Of a DNA stretch of 64,000 bases, positions 1 through 9,425 are shown piece after piece. The position numbers and the translations under genes are program-made. Below the pieces are notes generated by a model. The model did no database searches. It saw nothing but the letters and a program-made list of their open reading frames with translations, and had not been told where the DNA came from. Where the stretch lies: NCBI RefSeq assembly GCF_021278025.1, contig NZ_JAIBHJ010000001.1:217508-281507 (forward strand), given 5' to 3'. This DNA is from Motilimonas sp. E26 (GTDB lineage Bacteria > Pseudomonadota > Gammaproteobacteria > Enterobacterales > CBDFNC01). The first letter of the stretch is position 1, and every line of letters starts with the position of its first letter.

Positions 1-87
1 CCTAACTTGGAGACAGACTATAACATGACAGGCAATAGGCAATTAATAGATTTAGCAGAATTTTTATTGATAGGAAATCGCCACCGT

Positions 88-813
88 ATGGCCGAGAATA
101 ATATTGAGTTAAAAGGCACCAATTTTACACTTTTTGTTTTAAATATCAGCGATAGCAACTTGTCAGATATCCAACATGCATTAGAAAAAAAAGTGCAACA
201 GGCTCCCGCCTTCTTTAGTGGCGCACCTGTCGTAATCAATATTGAAAAGTGTGAAGACGAAATTGATTTTATGGGGCTCAGCGAAGTAATCAAGGGCCAA
301 CAATTTGTCTTGGTTGGTATTACGGGAGCTCAAAATGATGCAGTCAAGCAAGCAGCCCGCGAAGCAGGGTTAGCGGTGTTAAAATCCGGCCAAGCCAGTC
401 AGGCTGAAACACCCGCGCCTGTGGCTGAAGCAAAAGTTGAAACGCGTATCGAAACGCAAATAGAAGTTCAGCATCAAGACTCGCCCGCTACCTTATTTCA
501 TCAGGGGCAACTTAGATCTGGCCAGCAATTATACGCAAAAGATAAAAATTTGGTCATTATCGGCTCCGTCAGTGCTGGAGCTGAGGTCATTGCAGATGGT
601 AGTATTCATGTTTACGGCCATTTACGGGGCCGTGCAATTGCAGGTGCCAAAGGCGATATAAACTCACGCATATTTTGTCGAAACTTGGAAGCTGAACTAA
701 TTTCTATTTGCGGCAATTATAAATTAAGTGAAACGTTACAAGAAGAATGTTGGCAACAAGCTGCCACTGTTTCCCTTGAAAACGATCAATTGAAAATTTC
801 AAATCTAGATTAA
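88..813 (+). CDS. minC: Septum site-determining protein MinC
   Basis: MinC blocks FtsZ polymerisation away from midcell and is carried to the membrane by MinD. The protein shows the N-terminal FtsZ-inhibitor domain (begins IELKGTNFTLFVLNI), a Pro/Ala/Glu-rich linker around residues 105-135, and the C-terminal beta-helix (SGQQLYAKDKNLVIIGSVSAGAEVIADGSIHVYG region, here given only as landmarks SAGAEV and HVYGHLRGRA) that binds MinD. The frame is open upstream to a TTG at 7 and an ATG at 25, but family MinC proteins begin a few residues before ELKG. ATG 88 with AGGA at 72-75 gives 241 aa, close to the 231 aa of E. coli. The extra N-terminus from 7 or 25 cannot be excluded. First gene of minCDE, 19 bases before minD. 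Confidence 0.93.
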   Translation: MAENNIELKGTNFTLFVLNISDSNLSDIQHALEKKVQQAPAFFSGAPVVINIEKCEDEIDFMGLSEVIKGQQFVLVGITGAQNDAVKQAAREAGLAVLKSGQASQAETPAPVAEAKVETRIETQIEVQHQDSPATLFHQGQLRSGQQLYAKDKNLVIIGSVSAGAEVIADGSIHVYGHLRGRAIAGAKGDINSRIFCRNLEAELISICGNYKLSETLQEECWQQAATVSLENDQLKISNLD

Positions 814-832
814 TCATAAAGGAACATCGGGA

Positions 833-1642
833 ATGGCAAGAATTATTGTCGTCACATCAGGTAAAGGCGGCGTTGGTAAAACGACCACCAGCGCAGCAAT
901 TGGTACAGGCCTAGCGCAAGCTGGTAAGAAAACAGTGATCGTAGATTTTGATATTGGATTACGTAACCTTGACTTAATAATGGGCTGTGAGCGCCGTGTT
1001 GTATATGACTTTGTGAATGTAATCAATGATGAAGCGAACTTGAACCAAGCGCTTATCAAAGACAAACGCATTGAGAATTTATACATTTTACCTGCGTCTC
1101 AAACTCGAGATAAAGATGCGTTAACCAAAGAAGGTGTTGAAAAGGTACTAAACGATTTAGCTGAGCGCTTTGATTATATTGTTTGTGATTCACCGGCTGG
1201 TATCGAAAAAGGTGCCATGATGGCCCTGTACTTTGCCGACGAGGCAATCATTACCTCTAACCCTGAAGTCTCATCGGTTCGCGATTCGGATCGTATTATT
1301 GGCATGCTTTCAAGTAAGTCTCGCCGTGCTGAACAAGGCTTAGAGCCAATTGTTGAACACTTGTTGATCACGCGTTATTCACCGAAACGTGTTAACTCTG
1401 GCGACATGCTGAGCGTTGAAGACATTAATGATATTTTAGCGGTCAAGCTACTTGGCGTTATCCCTGAATCGCAGGCTGTACTTAAAGCATCAAACTCAGG
1501 CGAACCCGTTATACTTGATAGTGAAAGTGATGCAGGTATGGCTTACCAAGACGCAGTTGATCGCCTTCTGGGTGAAAGCCGCGAATTCCGTTTTATACAA
1601 GAAGAAAAGAAAGGCCTACTGAGTCGCATATTTGGAGGATAA
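833..1642 (+). CDS. minD: Septum site-determining protein MinD (ATPase)
   Basis: Membrane-associated ATPase that recruits MinC and, with MinE, oscillates between the poles. The deviant Walker A motif GKGGVGKTT lies at residues 10-18, with both the signature Lys11 and the P-loop Lys16 present. The last residues ([11 protein letters not shown]) form the amphipathic membrane-targeting helix typical of the family. Length 269 aa versus 270 in E. coli. RBS AAGGAA lies just upstream. It is followed by minE after one base, and the minE RBS GGAGG is formed by the last minD codons, so the two are probably translationally coupled. Confidence 0.98.
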   Translation: MARIIVVTSGKGGVGKTTTSAAIGTGLAQAGKKTVIVDFDIGLRNLDLIMGCERRVVYDFVNVINDEANLNQALIKDKRIENLYILPASQTRDKDALTKEGVEKVLNDLAERFDYIVCDSPAGIEKGAMMALYFADEAIITSNPEVSSVRDSDRIIGMLSSKSRRAEQGLEPIVEHLLITRYSPKRVNSGDMLSVEDINDILAVKLLGVIPESQAVLKASNSGEPVILDSESDAGMAYQDAVDRLLGESREFRFIQEEKKGLLSRIFGG

Positions 1643-1643
1643 G

Positions 1644-1904
1644 ATGTCGTTGCTTGATTACTTTAGATCAAATAAGAATAATACTGCACAGCTCGCAAAG
1701 GAACGCCTACAAATTATCGTTGCTCATGAGCGCGGTCAGCGCGCGGGTCCGGATTACTTACCTGAGCTACGCAATGACATTTTGCAAGTGATCCGTAAAT
1801 ACGTAGAAATTTCACCTGAGCAGGTTACCGTGCAACTTGAGCAAAAAGGCTCAAACTTATCGGTGCTTGAGCTCAACGTGATGTTACCTGAAGACAACAA
1901 GTAA
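1644..1904 (+). CDS. minE: Cell division topological specificity factor MinE
   Basis: MinE stimulates the MinD ATPase and drives the Min oscillation. The 86-aa product (E. coli 88 aa) has the N-terminal membrane/MinD-binding helix (residues ~13-30, ending in the AHERG motif) and the C-terminal dimerisation domain. The ATG at 1644 is chosen because GGAGG at 1634-1638 is correctly spaced. A TTG at 1632 in the same frame lies inside minD and would add four residues. Last gene of minCDE, followed by a symmetrical terminator. Confidence 0.97.
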   Translation: MSLLDYFRSNKNNTAQLAKERLQIIVAHERGQRAGPDYLPELRNDILQVIRKYVEISPEQVTVQLEQKGSNLSVLELNVMLPEDNK

Positions 1905-1933
1905 CAATTCTTCAGTTGTTAGTGTTTCGGTAT

Positions 1934-1961
1934 AAAAAACCACACAATTGTGTGGTTTTTT
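1934..1961. terminator. Bidirectional intrinsic terminator between minE and rnd
   Basis: A perfect palindrome (AACCACACAATTGTGTGGTT core) flanked by an A-run on the left and a T-run on the right. It sits between convergent minE (+) and rnd (-), so it can terminate both. Confidence 0.9.
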
Positions 1962-1993
1962 CGTTTACATGGCTGGTATAGGGTTTAAAGTGA

Positions 1994-3103
1994 TTATTCA
2001 GCTAAATGCTTTGCCATCAGTTCAAAGCGCCAGCTAGACAATAACATGGGCTTTTCAGCTGTCTCTTTTTGTGCATCTGATAGTTTCCATAACCAAGATA
2101 AATATTGGTGAATCGTCTTCTTTGACGCGATCAGCTCAACGGGCAGATCATAAGTGGTTGCGGTTAAGCTAACCGCATCTTTGATCCGTTTGAATTCTTT
2201 TTTATAAGCTGGATATTCTATAATAGGTTTGATTTTGTCTGGACAATCATCATTCGCCACAGCCAAGCCTTGTTTCACCAGCTGTAACAAAGTATTACCA
2301 TGAATCCGAATTTCTTGGTCAGTCACGCCAATGGATGATAGTTGTGCTTTGGTGGTGGGGGCATGTTTAGCGATTTCCCATAAATGGGCTTCTTTAACCA
2401 CAAAGTTTAACGCATAGTTGCGTGATTGCGCCGTTTGATAACGCCAACTGGCCAGTAGTTTAAAAATAGCTAAACTGCGACGCGAAAGCTTAGACGCATT
2501 TTTTAAATCAAGATAGATTTCATCAGGTTGTACTTTTTGCAGACGTTTTTGTACCAAGTTTTGGCATTCTTGCTTGAAAAAATCAGTCATGCCTTTAGTG
2601 ACCAACTTTTCCGCTAGCTGGTCATAGCATTGTTCAAGGTACACGACATCTTTAATCGCGTAGTCAAGCTGGGCAGGTTGCAGTGGACGCGCTAGCCAAT
2701 CGGTTCTTGATTCACCTTTGTCTAATACGACACCGGTGAGCTGTGTCACCATGGCGGCGTAACCTAACGAATGGCCCATATTCAAAAAAGCACAAGCCAC
2801 TTGTGTATCTAAATACTCACCCTCTAGGTTACCCTTGTGGTTGAGAACAATTTCTAAATCCTCACCGAACGAGTGCCACAGGCTGGTTTTTACTGATAGC
2901 TGCTGCCAAAACGGCGTTAAATCCCCTACCGCTAACGGATCAATTAAATAAAACTGGCCATCTTGAGCTAATTGTAACAAGCCCAAATTAGCATAAAAGG
3001 TACGGGTTCTAACAAACTCGGTATCCAATGCCATTAGGCTTGGTGTTAAGTCAGCACATAATTGCTGTAGCTGACTTTGACTATCAATAAAATTAAATTC
3101 CAA
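1994..3103 (-). CDS. rnd: Ribonuclease D
   Basis: 3'-5' exoribonuclease of tRNA and small-RNA maturation. The DEDDy exonuclease fold is visible: ALDTEF with D27 and E29, LDTQ near residue 100, and YAIKDVVYL near 148-156 supplying the Tyr and last Asp. Two HRDC-type domains follow (residues ~205-285 and the C-terminal part). 369 aa versus 375 in E. coli. The start is TTG, with GAGA upstream at suitable spacing. E. coli rnd is also known to use UUG. It lies 11 bases after fadD on the minus strand, so it is probably cotranscribed. Confidence 0.96.
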   Translation of the reverse strand: MEFNFIDSQSQLQQLCADLTPSLMALDTEFVRTRTFYANLGLLQLAQDGQFYLIDPLAVGDLTPFWQQLSVKTSLWHSFGEDLEIVLNHKGNLEGEYLDTQVACAFLNMGHSLGYAAMVTQLTGVVLDKGESRTDWLARPLQPAQLDYAIKDVVYLEQCYDQLAEKLVTKGMTDFFKQECQNLVQKRLQKVQPDEIYLDLKNASKLSRRSLAIFKLLASWRYQTAQSRNYALNFVVKEAHLWEIAKHAPTTKAQLSSIGVTDQEIRIHGNTLLQLVKQGLAVANDDCPDKIKPIIEYPAYKKEFKRIKDAVSLTATTYDLPVELIASKKTIHQYLSWLWKLSDAQKETAEKPMLLSSWRFELMAKHLAE

Positions 3104-3114
3104 CTGCTTATCTC

Positions 3115-4800
3115 TTAACTATCGACCTTTGCCAATTTGGCTAATTCTTCTTCCCTTAAGACACGGCGTAATATTTTTCCGACATTGGTTTTGGGAAGCT
3201 CATCGCGAAATTCTACCAGTTTTGGCACCTTATAGGCAGTTAACTCTTTACGACAGTATTGGATTAATTCTTCTTTTGTTAAGGAGCTGTCTTTTTTAAC
3301 CACAAAAACTTTTACCGCTTCACCCGAGACGGCATCAGGAATACCAATGGCAGCCACTTCCAGCACCTTGGCATTACTGGAAACCACGTCTTCAAGTTCA
3401 TTCGGAAACACGTTAAAGCCAGAAACCAAGATCATGTCTTTTTTTCTGTCAACAATGTAAATAAACCCTTGTTCATCAATGCGTGCGATATCACCGGTGT
3501 TAAGCCATTTATCCTCGGTAATTTCAGGCGTATGTTTTTTACCCCAATAACCAGACATCACCTGAGGACCACGCACTTGCATTTCACCGGGCTCACCTAG
3601 GGGGACTTCTTGGCCCGATTCATCAACAAAGCGCACCTCGGTTGAGGGCATGGGCAAGCCAATACTGTGATTATAGCCGTCGAGATCATAAGGGTTTACT
3701 GTCACTAACGGCGCGCACTCAGTTAAACCATACCCTTCTAGTAAACGACAACCCGTTAATTGCTGCCACTGCTCTGCGACCGCTTTTTGCACCGCCATGC
3801 CGCCGCCAATAGTCAATCTCAATTTACTGAAGTCCAATTGTTTAAAATCCTCACTGTTTATCAGTGCATTAAACAAGGTATTGACGCCAGTAATGGCTGT
3901 GTAGGGTACGCTGGCTAAGTCTTTAACAAACGCAGGGATATCTCTTGGATTTGTAATAAGCAGGTTTGTTGCCCCTAAGCGCATGAACAATAGACAATTT
4001 ACTGTTAAAGCAAAGATATGATAAAGGGGCAATGCGGTAACAATAACCTCTTTGCCTTCCTTTAACACTGGGCCATAAGCGCCAAGGGCCTGCAACAAAT
4101 TAGCAATAATATTCTTATGGCTAAGCATCGCGCCTTTTGATAACCCTGTGGTGCCACCGGTATATTGTAAAAATGCTAAGTCTTCAGGGCACAATTTAGG
4201 TTTTACGTATTGTAAATATTCACCTTTTTTCAAGGCATGACGAAAGGTACTGGCATTAGGTAAATGGTATTTAGGGACCATTTTTTTGATGTACTTCACG
4301 ACAAAGTTAACCAGCGTGCCTTTTATTGGATTTAGCTGGTCACCTAAACGGGTCAAAATAACGTGCTCAATGGGCGTGTCTTTTACCACTTTTTCTAAGG
4401 TATGGGCAAAGTTAGACACGATTACAATGGCCTTAGCACCGGAATCATTTAACTGATGCTTTAACTCACGTGGGGTGTATAACGGATTAACATTAACCAC
4501 CACCATGCCTGCTCGTAATACACCAAACATCGCTATCGGATATTGTAATAAATTGGGCATCATCAGTGCGACGCGATCGCCCTTTTGCAACTTAAGCTCT
4601 TCTTGTAAATAGGCGGCAAAGTGGCGTGAAAGAACTTCTAAACGGCGATAAGTCATCGCCTGCCCCATGTTTATATAGGCCGCTTGGTCTGCATATTTAT
4701 TAACGCTTTCATCGAGTAAGTCCACCAGCGAATCATATTGCTCAGCGTCAATTTCAGATGGTACATCACTCGGGTAACGCTCTAGCCAAATTTTGTCCAT
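3115..4800 (-). CDS. fadD: Long-chain-fatty-acid--CoA ligase
   Basis: Activates long-chain fatty acids to acyl-CoA at the inner membrane for beta-oxidation or lipid use. 561 aa, the same length as E. coli FadD. The AMP-binding P-loop [12 protein letters not shown] starts at residue 213, then GYGLTECAP, and the fatty-acyl-CoA-synthetase signature ([22 protein letters not shown]) in the C-terminal third. ATG start preceded by AGGATGAAG. Followed closely by rnd. The hydrolase gene upstream (4901-5785) is separated by 100 bases that probably hold the fadD promoter. Confidence 0.97.
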   Translation of the reverse strand: MDKIWLERYPSDVPSEIDAEQYDSLVDLLDESVNKYADQAAYINMGQAMTYRRLEVLSRHFAAYLQEELKLQKGDRVALMMPNLLQYPIAMFGVLRAGMVVVNVNPLYTPRELKHQLNDSGAKAIVIVSNFAHTLEKVVKDTPIEHVILTRLGDQLNPIKGTLVNFVVKYIKKMVPKYHLPNASTFRHALKKGEYLQYVKPKLCPEDLAFLQYTGGTTGLSKGAMLSHKNIIANLLQALGAYGPVLKEGKEVIVTALPLYHIFALTVNCLLFMRLGATNLLITNPRDIPAFVKDLASVPYTAITGVNTLFNALINSEDFKQLDFSKLRLTIGGGMAVQKAVAEQWQQLTGCRLLEGYGLTECAPLVTVNPYDLDGYNHSIGLPMPSTEVRFVDESGQEVPLGEPGEMQVRGPQVMSGYWGKKHTPEITEDKWLNTGDIARIDEQGFIYIVDRKKDMILVSGFNVFPNELEDVVSSNAKVLEVAAIGIPDAVSGEAVKVFVVKKDSSLTKEELIQYCRKELTAYKVPKLVEFRDELPKTNVGKILRRVLREEELAKLAKVDS

Positions 4801-4900
4801 AACTTACTTCATCCTATATCTGGGTGCTTTAATTGTTATCGTTATGTTAATCAGTATATGAATGACTTGCTTAATAACCAAGGTTATTAGCGCTAACAAA

Positions 4901-5785
4901 CTAACATTTAACTAAATATTCTTTTATGGTTTGGGCCACGCCCAGATGGTTTTCCATGTGTACATGGTGGTTGCCTGGTAATTCAACCTTGGTCAGTTGC
5001 GTAAATAAGTGCTGGCGTTCTAATAAATGCGTGCTTATTTCAGCATAACCATCGTTGCCGAGAATACACATTGTCGGGCATTTAATGTCTTTTATTAATT
5101 GCTGCGCTTGTGACTCAGCCAAACGAAAGGGTGACAAATATGTCAATCTGGGATCATGGCGCCAAACATAGCCTTTCGTCACTGACATTGCGCCACGAGT
5201 GGCTAATAACGTTGCATTTTTGGTACTTATCCCTAATGCGCGTTGTTTCGCTTGCACTAATGAACTTAGCAGTCTTGGTTTTGGTAACGAAGAGGCCTGG
5301 CGCGACAAAATAGCCTGACGCAAATGCGCAGTGGTGGATGTCACTGATTGAACCAACGGGCCAGCCCCTTCAATCATAATCAAGTGGCTCACTTTTTCCG
5401 GAAAAGCCGCTGCCACACAGCTCGCCACTAACGCGCCAAGAGAATGCCCAATCAAAATAACGGGCCGTTTGCCTAGAGCGGTGATCACTTGATAAACATC
5501 ATCAACCCAATCAGCAAAGTGGTATGCACTATTTCTGTGCTGTGAGTGACCGTGGCCAGGTAAATCGATGCATACAAAACGAAACTGAGTGGTGAGTTGT
5601 TGCTGCTCAAACGCCTGCAAAAGTGGAACAAATGACGCGGCATTGTCAAGCCAACCATGCAGACATAGCACGACAGGTAACGCTGGCTCACCAATAGCAA
5701 GCGCTGCCAAGGCGCCTTCACGCAATGTAACAAATTGGGTTTCAAGCTTAGGTTGAATCGGAAATAAAACAGCAGTGTCGAGCAT
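4901..5785 (-). CDS. Alpha/beta-hydrolase fold protein
   Basis: Serine hydrolase of unknown substrate, probably an esterase or lipase-like enzyme. The oxyanion-hole region CLHGWLDNAASF is at about residues 41-52, the nucleophile elbow GHSLGA is near 112, and the C-terminal catalytic His is in GNHHVHMEN near 272. There is no signal peptide, so it is likely cytoplasmic. Its ATG overlaps the stop of the small upstream gene (TAATG), which implies translational coupling. The neighbourhood (tsaB, this gene, fadD) suggests a lipid or ester substrate, but that is inference only. Confidence 0.85.
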   Translation of the reverse strand: MLDTAVLFPIQPKLETQFVTLREGALAALAIGEPALPVVLCLHGWLDNAASFVPLLQAFEQQQLTTQFRFVCIDLPGHGHSQHRNSAYHFADWVDDVYQVITALGKRPVILIGHSLGALVASCVAAAFPEKVSHLIMIEGAGPLVQSVTSTTAHLRQAILSRQASSLPKPRLLSSLVQAKQRALGISTKNATLLATRGAMSVTKGYVWRHDPRLTYLSPFRLAESQAQQLIKDIKCPTMCILGNDGYAEISTHLLERQHLFTQLTKVELPGNHHVHMENHLGVAQTIKEYLVKC

Positions 5786-6066
5786 TACGCGTAGAGGTCA
5801 ATACCAAAAGTGCTGGATATTTCTTCTCGCATTTGGGCTTTTTCGATATCTTGATAGGACGCTAATGCCTTTTGGTTTCGCCCATCTGGTTGATCATAAG
5901 CCAGTTTGACGGTTTCTATCTCTTGCTCGTTTAATTGAGTTTGCCGAATGGGGACTGGTGACTTAGCGACTTGCTCTGGAGCAGCAGGCACAGCCGGCTG
6001 CTTGGGCTTTTGATACCCCGATGAAATACTATCAATATTGTTTGAAATTTGATTAATCATCGTCAT
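5785..6066 (-). CDS. Small conserved-looking protein of unknown function
   Basis: 93 aa, not recognised. The N-terminal half is Pro/Ala/Gln-rich and probably disordered. The C-terminal half (TQLNEQEIETVKLAYDQPDG to the end, FGIDLYA) is charged and helical. No signal peptide or membrane segment. Three in-frame starts lie close together: TTG 6069, ATG 6066 and ATG 6060. ATG 6066 is chosen, although the RBS is weak. The one-base stop/start overlap with the hydrolase argues that it is a real gene in an operon. Confidence 0.7.
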   Translation of the reverse strand: MTMINQISNNIDSISSGYQKPKQPAVPAAPEQVAKSPVPIRQTQLNEQEIETVKLAYDQPDGRNQKALASYQDIEKAQMREEISSTFGIDLYA

Positions 6067-6151
6067 CAATCCAACACATCAACTCAATTAATTACTGATA
6101 TAAAATTTGTTTTGCGTGCTTACAATTATAGCGCGCGAATAAATAAAGTAA

Positions 6152-6865
6152 CTATTCTCTGCCCGGAAGTTTCTTCCACGTCACTTTATCTCGTAAATAT
6201 ACCGGTGTGGCTTGATCCGCCATCACTGTTTGACCATTCAAAAACTGATCCAACGCCGCAGGCAACATAAATTCACTGTGTGGGAATGACACGACCACGG
6301 CTTGTTGTAGATCAAATGCCTCCGAAAGCTCAGGATAGGCTTGCCAACCAGTGCCCACTGGCGTCATTGGCAGGTCAAATTTGTCTGCGTATAAGCCAAG
6401 TACCGCTGATGGCGGTAATACTTGCTCTTCACCCACTAAGGTCATTAATTGCTGTTCATTAAGCTGATATTCACCCCAATAAACTTCACCCATACGGGCA
6501 TCTATCGCAGCTAAAACACGGCTAGCACCTTGTTGCTCAAAAGCTTGTTGCGCCATTGCTTGCAAGGTTGAAACGCCAATCATCGGCAAATCAGCGCCAA
6601 ATGCTAAGCCTTGAGCAATGCCGATACCAATGCGCACACCTGTAAAGCTACCAGGACCTCGGCCATATACCAAAGCGCTCACCTGATGGAGTGAAACCCT
6701 CGCTTCTTTTAGCACAGCATCGACCATAGGCAGTATGCGTTGGGTATGCTCTCTTGGGCTCAACATAAAGTTAGCATGAACTTGATCAGATCCTGATAAA
6801 GCAACCGAGCATCCCTCTGTAGAGGTGTCCATTGCGAGTAAAATTGTTGGTTTTGTGCTGGCCAT
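6152..6865 (-). CDS. tsaB: tRNA threonylcarbamoyladenosine biosynthesis protein TsaB
   Basis: Partner of TsaD and TsaE in making t6A at position 37 of ANN-decoding tRNAs. ASKHA-fold protein of 237 aa (E. coli 231). The opening ILLAMDTSTEGCSVAL and the family stretch YGRGPGSFTGVRIGIGIAQGLAFG at ~67-90 (landmark GPGSFTGVR) are clear. The catalytic metal-site residues of TsaD are absent, as expected for TsaB. It starts two bases after the yoaA stop and is therefore in the same transcript. Confidence 0.96.
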   Translation of the reverse strand: MASTKPTILLAMDTSTEGCSVALSGSDQVHANFMLSPREHTQRILPMVDAVLKEARVSLHQVSALVYGRGPGSFTGVRIGIGIAQGLAFGADLPMIGVSTLQAMAQQAFEQQGASRVLAAIDARMGEVYWGEYQLNEQQLMTLVGEEQVLPPSAVLGLYADKFDLPMTPVGTGWQAYPELSEAFDLQQAVVVSFPHSEFMLPAALDQFLNGQTVMADQATPVYLRDKVTWKKLPGRE

Positions 6866-6867
6866 AA

Positions 6868-8778
6868 TTAATCCAAGTGTTGCAGAAATTCAGTCACTTT
6901 AGTGAGATCCCGAGTACGGGGCATGCAAGGTAAACTATTCAAAAAGATATTGCCATAGTTTCGACTGACTAATCTTGGGTCACAGATAATGACAGCCCCT
7001 TTATCTTCCACGTCACGGATTAATCGCCCTACTCCTTGTTTTAACGTGATCACCGCTTGTGGTAACTGTACATGTTGAAACGGCTCTAGCCCTTTAAGCT
7101 GGGCATCTTCCATTCGTGCTTTCAATAAAGGATCGTCTGGTGACGCAAAAGGAATCTTGTCGATGATCACTAAAGACAAGCCCTGTCCCCTCACATCGAT
7201 GCCTTCCCAAAATGCCCCTGTTGCCACTAATAATGCATTGCCTGAGTCAATAAACTCATTCAACAGCGCCTGTTTGCTGCCCTCGCCTTGTACTAAAACA
7301 GGCAAATCCAGTAACTCGCGAAAACAATTCGCTAGCTCGTTCATCATGTAATGGCTGGTGCATAAAAAGAAACAACGTCCTTTGTTTTGGGCAATGATGG
7401 GCGCTAACAATTTAGCCAGCACCGGCGCGAGGTTTTTTCCGCCAGGCTCAGGTAAAAAGCGCGGCACCGCCAGTAAGCTTTGCTGGGCATAATCAAACGG
7501 ACTTTTAAGTAATAAGGCTTGTGCATCCGCCAAACCAAGTAATTGCGCAAAATGATCGAACTTTTGATCAACCGCTAACGTCGCACTGGTAAACACCCAA
7601 GCGGCGGGTCGCTTAGCCATTTCAGAGGCAAAACGAGTAGCCACACTAAGCGGGGTGATATTAAGGCTAAATTGCATCCGGTTACAGTCAAACCAATAAC
7701 TAAAGCCTGCCTTGTCAACCGACAGTAATTTCTCAAACTGACTTTTAAATAACACAAGTCGTTCAAAACAATGATCCAACACTTCACTGCGATTTAGGCC
7801 TAATTTAGCCACCTCATACACCAGTTGCATCGCTTCCATGAACCTAGCTACTGCTTGCTTCATTTGTTCGTCGCGCAGTTTATCGCGCCAACTGCCACTA
7901 CCTTTATCAACATTGAAAGCAATGCGTAACTCTTGGATCGACGATTTAAATCGATCACAAGCTTTGCCAAGTTGCGCCATATCGCGTAACTCAGCTCGAT
8001 AGACATAATCCATGTCTTTACACAGTTCAAATAGCTGGCGACTGGATAATGATTCGCCAAAATATTGGCTAGCGATGTCAGGTAATTGATGGGCTTCATC
8101 AAATATATACACGTCGGCGTCTGGGATCAGCTCACCAAAACCGGTGTCTTTTACCGCTAAGTCGGCAAAAAACAAATGATGGTTAACCACCAATACATCG
8201 GCTTCGAGAGCACGTTTTCGTGCTTTAATTAGATAGCAATCGTCATAACTGGGGCAATCACGGCCAAGGCAATTATCATTGGTGCTGGTAACCAGTGGAA
8301 TAATGTCAGCATCTTCTGCCAATTCAGCCAGCTCACCTATATCGCCTTGCTCACTACTGGCTGACCAGGTTTTCACCTTGACCAAATCGGCTAGTAAATT
8401 GGTGTCTTGCTGATGACTTTGCAACATAAAGCGGTTCATTCGCTCTAAACACAAATAGTTATTTCGCCCTTTAAGTAATGCAATCACGCCGGTAAAGCCA
8501 CTGGCATTTAGCAATAAAGGTAAATCGCGCAGATACAGTTGTTCTTGTAGATTCTTGCTGCCGGTTGAGATAACCGTACGCTTACCATGCACCAAAGCTG
8601 GTGCTAAATAAGCAAAGGTTTTGCCGGTACCCGTTTCTGCTTCCACCAACAAGGCGCTTGTGTCCTTAATACTCTGGCTCACGGCTTGTGCCATCTCCAG
8701 CTGCGGCTGACGCGGCTGGTAACCCTTAATTAATTCAGATAATGGCCCTGAAGCAGAAAAAAATTGAGCAACTGACAT
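6868..8778 (-). CDS. yoaA: ATP-dependent DNA helicase of the DinG/XPD family (YoaA)
   Basis: Superfamily-2 iron-sulfur helicase, 636 aa, the length of E. coli YoaA, which works with the HolC clamp-loader subunit in repair of stalled forks. Walker A ETGTGKTFAY lies near residue 47 and the DEAH box near 226. Cysteines for the 4Fe-4S cluster are visible in CLGRDCPSYDDC (~169-180), with one further upstream in NNYLCLERM. Motif VI GVGRLIR is near the C-terminus. YoaA versus DinG rests on length and on the tsaB neighbour. Confidence 0.93.
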   Translation of the reverse strand: MSVAQFFSASGPLSELIKGYQPRQPQLEMAQAVSQSIKDTSALLVEAETGTGKTFAYLAPALVHGKRTVISTGSKNLQEQLYLRDLPLLLNASGFTGVIALLKGRNNYLCLERMNRFMLQSHQQDTNLLADLVKVKTWSASSEQGDIGELAELAEDADIIPLVTSTNDNCLGRDCPSYDDCYLIKARKRALEADVLVVNHHLFFADLAVKDTGFGELIPDADVYIFDEAHQLPDIASQYFGESLSSRQLFELCKDMDYVYRAELRDMAQLGKACDRFKSSIQELRIAFNVDKGSGSWRDKLRDEQMKQAVARFMEAMQLVYEVAKLGLNRSEVLDHCFERLVLFKSQFEKLLSVDKAGFSYWFDCNRMQFSLNITPLSVATRFASEMAKRPAAWVFTSATLAVDQKFDHFAQLLGLADAQALLLKSPFDYAQQSLLAVPRFLPEPGGKNLAPVLAKLLAPIIAQNKGRCFFLCTSHYMMNELANCFRELLDLPVLVQGEGSKQALLNEFIDSGNALLVATGAFWEGIDVRGQGLSLVIIDKIPFASPDDPLLKARMEDAQLKGLEPFQHVQLPQAVITLKQGVGRLIRDVEDKGAVIICDPRLVSRNYGNIFLNSLPCMPRTRDLTKVTEFLQHLD

Positions 8779-8834
8779 AATGTTCCAGCATCAAACAAAA
8801 CAAGCATTATGCCAGAATAATTATTTGTTGCAGC

Positions 8835-8858
8835 TACTAGGGTCTGCAGACCCTAGTA
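8835..8858. repeat. Perfect 24-base palindrome
   Basis: Every base from 8835 to 8858 pairs with its mirror (centre CTGCAG at 8844-8849; outer ends TACTAG and CTAGTA). It lies between the yoaA start and the stop of the 73-aa gene. No T-run follows on either strand, so it is not a classical terminator. It could be an operator or a cruciform. Confidence 0.75.
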
Positions 8859-8861
8859 AAG

Positions 8862-9083
8862 CTAAACAAATACATCAATATCCCCTTCGTGGGGTTTTTC
8901 AGTCGTTGATTCAACTTTATCCGGATGTTTAGGCAGTTTTTGCTGCGTTTTCAAATGCTTTTTATTTTTTCTCGATGCTTTTCCTGTTTGTTGCGTTTTA
9001 TGAATATCAATGGTACTGTCTTTATCCGTTACCCGAGGTAAAGGTTTGCTGACCACATCATTGACTAAGCTTTGACCTGACAT
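8862..9083 (-). CDS. Small Lys-rich hypothetical protein
   Basis: 73 aa, not recognised. Strongly basic centre (KASRKNKKHLKTQQKLPKH) with an acidic tail ending GDIDVFV, probably largely disordered. Supported as a gene by a near-perfect Shine-Dalgarno (AAGGGGGTGA on the minus strand at about 9087-9096) just before the ATG. It is transcribed away from the his leader and toward yoaA. Confidence 0.6.
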   Translation of the reverse strand: MSGQSLVNDVVSKPLPRVTDKDSTIDIHKTQQTGKASRKNKKHLKTQQKLPKHPDKVESTTEKPHEGDIDVFV

Positions 9084-9233
9084 AAATCACCCCCTTATAC
9101 TCACTATATCGGCAGGATATTCTATAATTTTAGCTCGTATCGCAGATGATTCACTATTTACAAAAAAACCATTTGCAATTTGAGCCTGCGTTGGTAATGT
9201 GTGCTTGTTTTGTTTTTCAATATAAGAATTTAA

Positions 9234-9290
9234 ATGAACCGTAAGCTGACTACACAAGTTGTAATTCATCACCATCATCATCCGAAGTAA
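9234..9290 (+). CDS. hisL: Histidine operon leader peptide
   Basis: 18-codon ORF encoding MNRKLTTQVVIHHHHHPK, with five consecutive His codons (9267-9281) and stop TAA at 9288-9290. Known his leaders (E. coli HisL) likewise carry a His run just before the stop. It lies 135 bases before hisG and directly ahead of an array of competing hairpins. The RBS is weak (AAGA). Ribosome stalling at the His codons under low His-tRNA would release the operon from termination. Possible promoter: TTGCAA 9173-9178 and TAATGT 9195-9200. Confidence 0.93.
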   Translation: MNRKLTTQVVIHHHHHPK

Positions 9291-9291
9291 T

Positions 9292-9392
9292 CTTCCGGAG
9301 GAATGGTTCTGGAAGGCTAATTTTGAGGTACTTCCAGCAGCGGTTTAACAAGAATTTTAAAACCCTCGGAAGGAAACTTCAGAGGGTTTTTT
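9292..9392 (+). promoter_or_regulatory. His operon attenuator with terminator
   Basis: Five complementary blocks follow the leader: A CTTCC 9292-9296, B CTGGAAG 9309-9315, C CTTCCAG 9331-9337, D GGAAG 9368-9372, E CTTC 9377-9380. A:B is the pause hairpin, B:C (7 bp) is an alternative pairing, and D:E forms the top of the terminator. The terminator itself runs 9359-9392: AAAACCCTC pairs with GAGGGTTTT, the inner GAAG/CTTC closes a GAAA tetraloop, and a T-run follows. Stalling on the His codons should shift A:B to B:C, then C:D pairing is lost and readthrough decided. This is the standard proteobacterial attenuation design. Confidence 0.88.
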
Positions 9393-9425
9393 CGTTTTAG
9401 CGGGTATAAGGAAAGAGTAATTAAT

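Noticed and set aside
7-87. N-terminal extension of MinC
   Set aside because: Family proteins begin near ELKG; ATG 88 with AGGA fits better, though the extension is not excluded.
9087-9281. 64-codon minus-strand frame over the his leader
   Set aside because: Runs opposite to HisL and the attenuator; its start codons are the reverse complement of the His codon run, and no family is recognised.
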